Shown here: positions 1-5,519 of the stretch, in pieces | How positions within the stretch are numbered: position 1 is the first letter of the stretch | Layout of the letters: every line of letters begins with the position of its first letter | NCBI GenBank assembly: GCA_039924425.1 | Contig: JBDTAX010000005.1 | Coordinates: 1-14,580 of the forward strand | Length of the DNA: 14,580 bases | Reading direction: 5' to 3' | Source: GCA-003244245 sp039924425 | GTDB taxonomy: Bacteria > Actinomycetota > Actinomycetes > Mycobacteriales > Pseudonocardiaceae | Translations under genes and position numbers: made by a program | Notes under the pieces: model-generated | The model's input: only the letters and a program-made list of their open reading frames with translations | What the model was told of the DNA's origin: nothing | Databases searched by the model: none

Positions 1-22
1 GATGCGAGCTGCAGCTCGCATC
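1..22. terminator. Perfect 22-bp palindrome, likely terminator of the PDZ protease gene
   Basis: The first 22 bases are a perfect inverted repeat (11-bp arms starting GATGCGAGCTG, with no obligatory loop). It begins 12 bp beyond the TGA stop of the minus-strand PDZ protease gene. A GC-rich hairpin without a clear U-tract is common at actinobacterial gene ends, so terminator is the simplest reading. It sits at the window edge, so the gene on its other side cannot be seen. It could serve both strands. Confidence 0.55.
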
Positions 23-34
23 GCCACTCACGGG

Positions 35-1057
35 TCAGCAGCCAGCCGGCTGCTGACCGACCCGGATTTCGTCCAGCGCGTGTATCGCGTCCGCCAAGGT
101 GTTCACCCGCACCAGCCGCAGTCCCGCTGGGACGCGCTGGGACGCCTCGGCGCAGTTGCCCGCCGGCACCAGGAACACCGACGCCCCGGCCTGCCGGGCG
201 CGGATCATCTTGAGCTGGATGCCACCGATCGGACTCACCTGGCCTTCCGGGGCGATCTCGCCGGTGCCCGCGACGAAGGTGTTGCCCGCGAGCGCCCCCG
301 TGGTCAGCTTGTCCACGATGGCCAGCGCGAACATCAGGCCCGCCGACGGTCCGCCCACATCGGCCAGCGTGATGGTGATGGTGAAATTCACCTCAGGCCG
401 CTCAGTCACCCCGACGCCCAGGTAGCCGCGACCTGGTTGGGGCCCCGTGCCGAGCGTGATGGCCACCTCTTGCGGTGCCGCGTCGCCGCGCTGGAAGCGG
501 ATCCGGACGAGCTGGCCGGGATGGCTGCCGGCGAGCAGGTCCACCACCTGCCGCGCGCCGCGAAGCTCGTGACCCTCCAGCGCCAGCAACCGGTCCCCGG
601 CGTCCAGCTTTCCGCTCGCCGCGCCACCCGGGATCACCTGGCCGAGCACGACCTTGCTTGGGTAGCCCAGGTAGCGCAGCGCGGCGGCCTCGGCGTTGGC
701 CTCCGAATCCTGGAACATCTGCTGGTTCTGCCGCTCGACCTGCTGCTCGGACAGCTCTGGCGGGAAGATCTCGTCCCGGGGAACCAGCTCGCTGCGCCCG
801 GCGATCCACAGCGCGAGCGCGCCGTACAGGGTCACGTTGTCGATCACCGACACCGTCATCATGTTGAGGTGACCGGTGGTGGGATGGGTCTGGGTGCCCT
901 TGATGTCCACCAGCGGCTTGCCGGCCACCACTCCGAGAGTGTCGAACGTAGGTCCGGGGCCGAGCGCGACGTAGGGCACCGTCGCCAACGCGCCCAGCAG
1001 CCCAAGCGCCAGGGCGAGGCCAAGGCTGACCAGCAGGGTCCAGGTTCGGCGGCTCAC
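35..1057 (-). CDS. YlbL-type membrane-anchored PDZ / Lon-like (S16) serine protease
   Basis: Predicted 340-aa envelope protease. One N-terminal transmembrane segment or signal anchor lies at about residues 7-32, so the rest should face outside the cytoplasm. A PDZ domain follows at about 136-205 (VVLGQVIPGGAA, DAGDRLLALEG). The C-terminal Lon-type proteolytic domain has the catalytic serine in GGPSAG (Ser238) and the lysine in IGGIQLK (Lys283), so the Ser-Lys dyad is intact. Length and layout match the actinobacterial PDZ/S16 family (as I recall, Rv3194c of M. tuberculosis is of this type and near this length). The frame stays open upstream to 1261, but that part would cover the divergent gene. 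The GTG at 1057 puts the hydrophobic segment at the N-terminus and has a -10-like TACGCT 8 nt before it; an ATG at 1102 is the alternative. The substrate is unknown. Family assignment is confident; the start is less so. Confidence 0.92.
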   Translation of the reverse strand: MSRRTWTLLVSLGLALALGLLGALATVPYVALGPGPTFDTLGVVAGKPLVDIKGTQTHPTTGHLNMMTVSVIDNVTLYGALALWIAGRSELVPRDEIFPPELSEQQVERQNQQMFQDSEANAEAAALRYLGYPSKVVLGQVIPGGAASGKLDAGDRLLALEGHELRGARQVVDLLAGSHPGQLVRIRFQRGDAAPQEVAITLGTGPQPGRGYLGVGVTERPEVNFTITITLADVGGPSAGLMFALAIVDKLTTGALAGNTFVAGTGEIAPEGQVSPIGGIQLKMIRARQAGASVFLVPAGNCAEASQRVPAGLRLVRVNTLADAIHALDEIRVGQQPAGC

Positions 1058-1065
1058 GGCCGCAC

Positions 1066-1071
1066 AGCGTA
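1066..1071 (-). promoter_or_regulatory. Putative -10 (TACGCT) for leaderless PDZ protease transcript
   Basis: On the minus strand TACGCT fits the actinobacterial TANNNT -10 pattern and ends 8 nt before the GTG at 1057. That spacing would place the transcription start at or next to the start codon, as in leaderless mRNAs. No Shine-Dalgarno sequence precedes the GTG. Inference from motif and spacing only. Confidence 0.4.
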
Positions 1072-1088
1072 CGGGGCGGGGGTCCGCG

Positions 1089-1094
1089 TACCGT
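1089..1094 (+). promoter_or_regulatory. Putative -10 (TACCGT) for leaderless DUF2342 gene
   Basis: TACCGT fits TANNNT and ends 6 nt before the ATG at 1101, the spacing expected for a leaderless transcript. It faces the minus-strand -10 at 1066-1071, so the two divergent promoters would share the same roughly 45 bp. Motif-based inference. Confidence 0.4.
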
Positions 1095-1100
1095 GGGGTC

Positions 1101-2483
1101 ATGAGCGATGTGCCCTTCGGTTTCGGTTCCCACGACCCTCGGGACCCCGACCGAGAGCACCCCGCCGAAGGCGGCGACGCTCCTGATCCGGCCAACCCCT
1201 TCGGCCCCAACCCCTTCGGCGCCGACGGCTTCGATGTCGGCGCGCTCGGGCAGATGCTCACCCAGCTGGGCCAGATGCTCAGCCAGGGCGCGGCGGGTGG
1301 CGGCGGCCCGGTGAACTACGAGCTGGCCAAGCAGATGGCGCTGCAGAAGCTGTCCACGACCGGGCTGCCCTCGGCCCAGCAGGCCACCGCGATCACCGAC
1401 GCGGTGCGGCTGGCCGAGCTCTGGCTGGACCCGGCGACCGCGCTGCCCACCGGGACGCGCGGCGACGCCGCGTGGGCGCCGAGAGACTGGGTGGAGCACA
1501 CCCTGCCCACCTGGCAGCGGTTGTGCGACCCGGTGGCCCGCCGGATGGCCAGCTCGTGGATCGACGCTCTGCCCAGTGAGCTCCGCCAGAGCGCCGGTCC
1601 CCTGATGGCGATGGTCGAGAAGATGGGTGGGATGGCGTTCGGCTCGCAGCTCGGCTCGGCGTTGGCCCAGCTCGGTGCCGAGGTGCTCACCTCTACCGAG
1701 ATCGGGTTGCCGCTGGGGCCACCGGGCGTGGCGGCGTTGCTGCCCGCCGCGATCGAGCAGTTCGCCACCGGACTGGGGCTCAAGAGCTCCGAGGTGACCG
1801 TTTTCCTCGCCGCCAGGGAGGCCGGGCACCACCGCCTGTTCGGGCACGTACCGTGGCTGGGCGGGCGGCTGCTGTCCACCGTCGAGGAGTTCGCCCGCGG
1901 CATCCAGGTCGACACCGACGCGCTGCAGGCGCTCGCTCGCCAGATCGACCCGGCCGACCCCCAGAGCATGGACCAGTTGATCTCCTCGGGACTACTGGAG
2001 CAGCGGCGTAGTCCCGAGCAAAACGCCGCGCTGAGCCGGCTGGAAACCCTGCTTGCGCTGGTCGAAGGCTGGGTCGATGTGATCGTCGCGGATGCGGTGG
2101 GTGAGCGGCTCCCGAGCTCCGTTGCGCTGCGGGAGACGTTGCGGCGCCGTCGGGCCGCCGGAGGCCCGGCCGAACACGCCTTCGCCACACTGGTGGGTTT
2201 GGAGCTGCGGCCACGCAAGCTCCGGGCCGCCACCGAGCTGTGGCGAAGCCTCACCGAGCAGCACGGCGTCGAGGGCCGGGACGCCCTGTGGAACCATCCG
2301 GATCTGCTGCCCTGCGCCGAGGAACTCGACGATCCCGCCACGTTCATCGATCGGGCCGCGCGGCACGCCACCGATCTGGATGACCCGATCGCCGCACTGG
2401 AGCGCACCGCGGCGGACGCCCCCCGCGAGCAGACACCCCCCGATGCCTCCGGTGGTGATCCACCCGCGCGGCCCAGGGAGTGA
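1101..2483 (+). CDS. DUF2342 zinc-dependent metalloprotease-like protein
   Basis: A 460-aa protein of the actinobacterial DUF2342 / putative hydrolase family. The N-terminal 60 residues are Gly/Pro/Asp-rich and typical (MSDVPFGFG, then repeated NPFGP/NPFGA). The globular part has the family's histidine motif REAGHHRLFGHVPWL near residues 239-253, where E240, H243, H244 and H249 could bind metal. It is not a standard HExxH motif. The C-terminal 40 residues are charged and low-complexity. It diverges from the PDZ/Lon protease in an arrangement conserved in mycobacteria, which suggests related envelope or proteolysis roles, but no substrate is established. The ATG at 1101 is preferred because it yields the canonical N-terminus and a plausible leaderless promoter. 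Confidence 0.9.
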   Translation: MSDVPFGFGSHDPRDPDREHPAEGGDAPDPANPFGPNPFGADGFDVGALGQMLTQLGQMLSQGAAGGGGPVNYELAKQMALQKLSTTGLPSAQQATAITDAVRLAELWLDPATALPTGTRGDAAWAPRDWVEHTLPTWQRLCDPVARRMASSWIDALPSELRQSAGPLMAMVEKMGGMAFGSQLGSALAQLGAEVLTSTEIGLPLGPPGVAALLPAAIEQFATGLGLKSSEVTVFLAAREAGHHRLFGHVPWLGGRLLSTVEEFARGIQVDTDALQALARQIDPADPQSMDQLISSGLLEQRRSPEQNAALSRLETLLALVEGWVDVIVADAVGERLPSSVALRETLRRRRAAGGPAEHAFATLVGLELRPRKLRAATELWRSLTEQHGVEGRDALWNHPDLLPCAEELDDPATFIDRAARHATDLDDPIAALERTAADAPREQTPPDASGGDPPARPRE

Positions 2484-2488
2484 TCCCG

Positions 2489-2519
2489 CTGTCCACAGGC
2501 TGTCCACAGCTGTGGACAG
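2489..2519. promoter_or_regulatory. Cluster of three DnaA-box-like nonamers (two direct, one inverted)
   Basis: CTGTCCACAG occurs at 2489-2498 and 2500-2509, and its reverse complement at 2510-2519, so the last two copies form a perfect 20-bp palindrome. TGTCCACA is the core of the high-GC actinobacterial DnaA box (TTGTCCACA; the first-position variant CTGTCCACA is close). The cluster fills the short gap between the DUF2342 stop and the next start. It could titrate or bind DnaA, or simply act as a hairpin terminator for the upstream gene. Confidence 0.5.
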
Positions 2520-2558
2520 CCAGTTGAGCCGGCGAGGTGGGCGCTCCAGGATTGCGGG

Positions 2559-3659
2559 ATGACTACGAGCGCCCCCGACCGGTACGACGCTGACTTGTCC
2601 GACGCCGACCTGTCCGATGACCCACCACACGACCTTCCCGAGCGGCTGCGACTCGCGCCGGGCCACGCGGTTCTCTGGCGCTCCCCCACCTGCCTGCAGC
2701 TCGGGGTGGATCAACAACGCGCCATGGTCCTGGACGATCTGCCGGAACCACTGGCCGCGATGCTCAAGCGGATGGACGGCGTCCGCCGCACGACCGAGTT
2801 GCTCACCGAGGCGCAGGCCGCCGGGGCCTCCCGTCGCGACGCCCGCACGATGCTCGTCGAACTGCATCGTTGCGGACTGGTGCGCGACGCCCGCGCCGCC
2901 GACCACGGCCCCCCGGGCTGGCATCGCGTCGCGCTGGCCACCGAGGCTGTCAGCTGGTCGGTGCACACCACCCACCCGACGCGCCAGGTGCTGCGTCGGC
3001 GCGGCGATGCCGGCGTGCGGGTGATCGGATCCGGCCGGGTGGCGGTGGCGGTGGCCGCCTCGCTCGCCGCGGCCGGGATTGGTCACGTCGCGGTGCAAGC
3101 CCGGGGGTCGGTCAGCGCCACCGACCTGGGGACCGGCTACCAGCCCGAGGATCTCGGCAGATCGCGCGCCGAGGCGGCCACCGACGCGGTGCGCCGCTGC
3201 GCCCCGGGAGTCAACGTCACCACTGCCCGCCGACCAGATCTGATCGTGCTCTGCGACATGGTGGTTCCGGAGCCAGCGATGGTGACCGAGCTGCTCGGAG
3301 CGCGGATTCCGCATCTGATCGGCTACGCCCACGAGGGGACCGCCGTGGTGGGCCCACTGGTGTGGCCGGGCCGGGGCAGCTGCCTGCGCTGCGCGCAACT
3401 GCACCGGGCAGACGTGGACGTCGCCTGGCCGAAACTGGCCGCCCAGCTGGTCGGACAGATCCCGGCCGCCGGGTTGGCCTGCACCCAGCTCGCCGCCGCG
3501 CTGCTCGCCGAGCAGGTGCTCGCCGCGCTCGCTGGACCGAACGCTGGCCTGCCGGCCCCTCCGACGTGGGGTGCGGCGCTGGAGCTGGATCCGGTGCTCG
3601 GCATCTTGCGTCGGCACCCTCGGCCAGCGCACCCCCGCTGTGGCTGCGGCGCCAGATGA
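2559..3659 (+). CDS. Degenerate ThiF/E1-like protein (cyclodehydratase-type, orphan)
   Basis: A 366-aa protein with a winged-helix-like N-terminal region (about 30-120), a Rossmann segment (VIGSGRVAVAVAASLAAAG, from residue 155) and a C-terminal Zn site (C275-x2-C278 and C361-x-C363), the layout of E1-like proteins used as leader-peptide-binding partners in thiazole/oxazole peptide pathways. The E1 ATP-site residues are weak: the region corresponding to the usual Arg and Lys motifs reads SATDLGTGYQPEDLGRSRAEAA, so adenylation is doubtful. There is no YcaO, dehydrogenase or precursor peptide nearby, so this is not a peptide cluster. It sits between the DUF2342 gene and the ABC1 kinase as in related actinomycetes, which suggests a conserved housekeeping role that is still unknown. 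An ATG at 2559 follows AGGATTGCGGG, a weak ribosome site. Confidence 0.75.
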   Translation: MTTSAPDRYDADLSDADLSDDPPHDLPERLRLAPGHAVLWRSPTCLQLGVDQQRAMVLDDLPEPLAAMLKRMDGVRRTTELLTEAQAAGASRRDARTMLVELHRCGLVRDARAADHGPPGWHRVALATEAVSWSVHTTHPTRQVLRRRGDAGVRVIGSGRVAVAVAASLAAAGIGHVAVQARGSVSATDLGTGYQPEDLGRSRAEAATDAVRRCAPGVNVTTARRPDLIVLCDMVVPEPAMVTELLGARIPHLIGYAHEGTAVVGPLVWPGRGSCLRCAQLHRADVDVAWPKLAAQLVGQIPAAGLACTQLAAALLAEQVLAALAGPNAGLPAPPTWGAALELDPVLGILRRHPRPAHPRCGCGAR

Positions 3660-3708
3660 TACCGGAGTGCCCCTACTGCGCGGGACGTAATCGAGAGACA
3701 ATCACCTC

Positions 3709-5019
3709 GTGACAGACATCCCGCGCCGAGCCGTGCAGCGAACCGCCCGGCTCGCGAGCCTGCCTCTCGGGATGGCTGGGCGAGTCGCCGCCGGCTGGGG
3801 CAAGCGGCTGGTCGGGCAGGATGCGCAGGACGTCAACGCCGAGCTCAGCGCGCGCACCGCCGAGCAACTCTTCGCCGTACTCGGCGAGCTCAAGGGCGGC
3901 GCGATGAAGTTCGGCCAAGCCCTGAGCGTGTTCGAGGCGGCGATTCCCGATCATCTGGCCGCGCCGTACCGGGAGGCCCTAACCAAACTGCAATCCGCGG
4001 CACCGCCGATGTCTCCGCAGTCAGTGCGGCGAGTGCTCGACGAGCAGCTCGGCTCGGGGTGGCGCCGCCGCTTCCGAGACTTCGCCGATGAGCCCACCGC
4101 CGCCGCCAGCATCGGGCAGGTGCACCGAGCGGTGTGGCACGACGGCCGTGAAGTCGCCGTCAAGGTGCAGTACCCAGGCGCCGATGTGGCATTGCGCTCC
4201 GACCTGCGGCAACTGCGGAGGTTCAGCCGGCTGTTCCAGGCGATCGTGCCCGGCATGGAGGTCAAACCGCTGCTCACCGAGTTGCAAGACCGGATGGTGG
4301 AGGAGCTCGACTACCGCGACGAGGCCGACAACCAGCGGGTGTTCGCCACCGCGTTCCGCGGCCACCCCGAGATCGCGGTGCCGGCGATCGTCGCCAGCGC
4401 TCCGAAGGTGATGGTGTCACGGTGGGTCACCGGCACCCCGATGGCACAGATCATCCGCGATGGCTCCCGGGTGGAGCGAGACGACATCGGCACCAAGCTG
4501 TCCCTGTTTCACTCCTCCTCCCCCGCCCGCACCGGGCTGCTCCACGCGGATCCGCATCCGGGGAATTTCTTGCGCCTGACCGACGGGCGGCTGGGCGTGC
4601 TCGACTTCGGCGCCGCGGCGAAGCTGCCCGGGGGAGCCCCGCGCACCCTGGGCGTGGCGACCCGGTTGGCCGTCGAGGAGCGCTCAACGGAGCTGCTCGA
4701 GCTGCTGCGCTCCGAGGGCTTCGTCCAGCCGGGCATGCAGCTGCGGGCCGAGGATGTGCTGGCCTATCTCGGCCCCTTCGCTGATCCGGTACGCGCCGAG
4801 ACCTTCCACTTCACCCGCACCTGGATGCAGGCGCAGGCCGAACGCGTCGGCGATTTCTCCGGCTCGGGATTCCGGACCGCGCGAGCGCTGAACCTGCCGC
4901 CCAGCTACCTGCTGATCCACCGGGTCACCACCGGGACGTTCGGCGTGCTCTGCCAGCTTGACGCCACCGTGGCACTGCGCGGGATCACCCAGCGTTGGCA
5001 ACCGGGTTTCGCCGACTGA
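3709..5019 (+). CDS. ABC1/UbiB-family atypical protein kinase-like ATPase
   Basis: A 436-aa ABC1 (ADCK/UbiB) protein with all family landmarks: the KxGQ motif (MKFGQ, K67-Q70), an Ala-rich loop (TAAASIGQVH), the ATP-binding lysine in VAVKVQYPG (K152), the catalytic stretch LLHADPHPGNF (D281, N286) and the metal-binding DFG (D299). The catalytic machinery therefore looks intact. UbiB relatives act on lipid or quinone pathways at membranes. In M. tuberculosis the gene in this position (Rv3197) has been linked to macrolide tolerance and the WhiB7 regulon; applying that here is inference from synteny. The GTG at 3709 lies 49 bp after the previous stop and lacks a strong ribosome site. It is convergent with whiB7, with a shared hairpin between them. 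Confidence 0.93.
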   Translation: MTDIPRRAVQRTARLASLPLGMAGRVAAGWGKRLVGQDAQDVNAELSARTAEQLFAVLGELKGGAMKFGQALSVFEAAIPDHLAAPYREALTKLQSAAPPMSPQSVRRVLDEQLGSGWRRRFRDFADEPTAAASIGQVHRAVWHDGREVAVKVQYPGADVALRSDLRQLRRFSRLFQAIVPGMEVKPLLTELQDRMVEELDYRDEADNQRVFATAFRGHPEIAVPAIVASAPKVMVSRWVTGTPMAQIIRDGSRVERDDIGTKLSLFHSSSPARTGLLHADPHPGNFLRLTDGRLGVLDFGAAAKLPGGAPRTLGVATRLAVEERSTELLELLRSEGFVQPGMQLRAEDVLAYLGPFADPVRAETFHFTRTWMQAQAERVGDFSGSGFRTARALNLPPSYLLIHRVTTGTFGVLCQLDATVALRGITQRWQPGFAD

Positions 5020-5085
5020 GCACTCGGCGAGCCTGACCGACCGTGGGGTTGGCAGTCGTTGTGTGCGAGGCGAGACCCGGGTTTG

Positions 5086-5102
5086 GGGCTCTTGAAGAGC
5101 CC
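5086..5102. terminator. Bidirectional hairpin between ABC1 kinase and whiB7
   Basis: GGGCTCTTGAAGAGCCC is a perfect inverted repeat (8-bp arms around one base, in practice a 6-bp stem with a 5-nt loop). It lies 66 bp past the kinase stop and 8 bp past the whiB7 stop on the other strand. Flanking GGTT (5080-5083) and AACC (5105-5108) could lengthen the stem across bulges. The position between convergent genes supports a shared terminator. Confidence 0.7.
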
Positions 5103-5110
5103 GCAACCGG

Positions 5111-5419
5111 TCAGGCGGCGACCTCTCGTTCGGCGCGGTCCCGCTCGAGGGCGGCCTTGCTGGGCCGGCCTCGCGGGCGCTTGCGGGGGATGACAATGCC
5201 GTGCTCGAGCAGCTCGCCACCCCACACACCCCAGGGCTCGTGCCGGGCCAGCGCACTGTCCAGGCAGGCAGCCTTGAGCGGGCACCCCGCGCACAGCCGC
5301 TTGGCCCGCTCGAGCTCAGCTGGCGATTCGGCGAACCAGAGATCCGGGTCGTTCACGCGGCAGGGCAGCGTGCTCAGGGCTCCGTAGCGGGCCCCGTAGG
5401 GACCTCCAACGGCGGTCAT
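5111..5419 (-). CDS. whiB7: WhiB7, iron-sulfur antibiotic-response transcription regulator
   Basis: A 102-aa Wbl protein. Four cysteines for the [4Fe-4S] cluster are C20 (TLPCRVNDPDLWF), C43 and C46 (LCAGC) and C52. The WhiB turn is GVWGGE (64-69). A C-terminal AT-hook KRPRGRPSK (RGRP at 83-86) is the mark that separates WhiB7 from other Wbl proteins. WhiB7 binds sigma-A and activates intrinsic antibiotic-resistance genes and itself. The start chosen (ATG at 5419) has GGAG 6 nt upstream and gives an N-terminus about as long as mycobacterial WhiB7; an ATG at 5431 would add four residues. It lies between the ABC1 kinase and uvrD2, as in mycobacteria. Confidence 0.93.
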   Translation of the reverse strand: MTAVGGPYGARYGALSTLPCRVNDPDLWFAESPAELERAKRLCAGCPLKAACLDSALARHEPWGVWGGELLEHGIVIPRKRPRGRPSKAALERDRAEREVAA

Positions 5420-5462
5420 GCACAGCTCCATCACGGCACCGCCTTCCCCTGCCCCTTTCCCA

Positions 5463-5488
5463 CTGGGCACTGGGTAGCTGGGCACTGG
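5463..5488. repeat. 11-bp direct repeat, 15-bp period, in the whiB7 leader
   Basis: CTGGGCACTGG occurs at 5463-5473 and 5478-5488 (plus-strand reading). On the whiB7 transcript the copies read CCAGTGCCCAG, and the one nearer the gene can pair partly with downstream GGGCA (TGCCC/GGGCA). Two copies competing for the same partner would fit an attenuator-type leader. Structure is inferred by eye. Confidence 0.4.
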
Positions 5489-5503
5489 TCAGCCGCAGTT
5501 CAC
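5489..5503 (-). other. Possible 4-codon upstream ORF in the whiB7 leader
   Basis: GTG AAC TGC GGC TGA on the minus strand lies about 70 nt before the whiB7 start. whiB7 genes in other actinobacteria are controlled by an upstream ORF plus attenuation when ribosomes stall. This mini-ORF has only a weak purine stretch (GGAAAG) before it, so it may be chance. Confidence 0.25.
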
Positions 5504-5519
5504 GGCCGCTTTCCGGAGA

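Noticed and set aside
402..1847. Minus-strand frame of 481 codons over the protease and DUF2342 genes
   Set aside because: An alternative frame of the real protease; no family pattern, and it would overrun both divergent starts.
1316..2689. Long minus-strand open frame (457 codons) opposite the DUF2342 gene
   Set aside because: High-GC antisense shadow: Ser/Arg-rich low-complexity product with no motif, while the plus strand carries a complete recognised family.
2559..3659. Thiazole/oxazole peptide (TOMM) biosynthetic cluster
   Set aside because: Only the E1-like protein is present. No YcaO, dehydrogenase or precursor peptide is seen within the window.
1992..3701. Minus-strand frame of 569 codons across the DUF2342 and ThiF-like genes
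   Set aside because: Crosses two well-supported genes and their gap, and the product is Gly/His/Arg-rich without domains.
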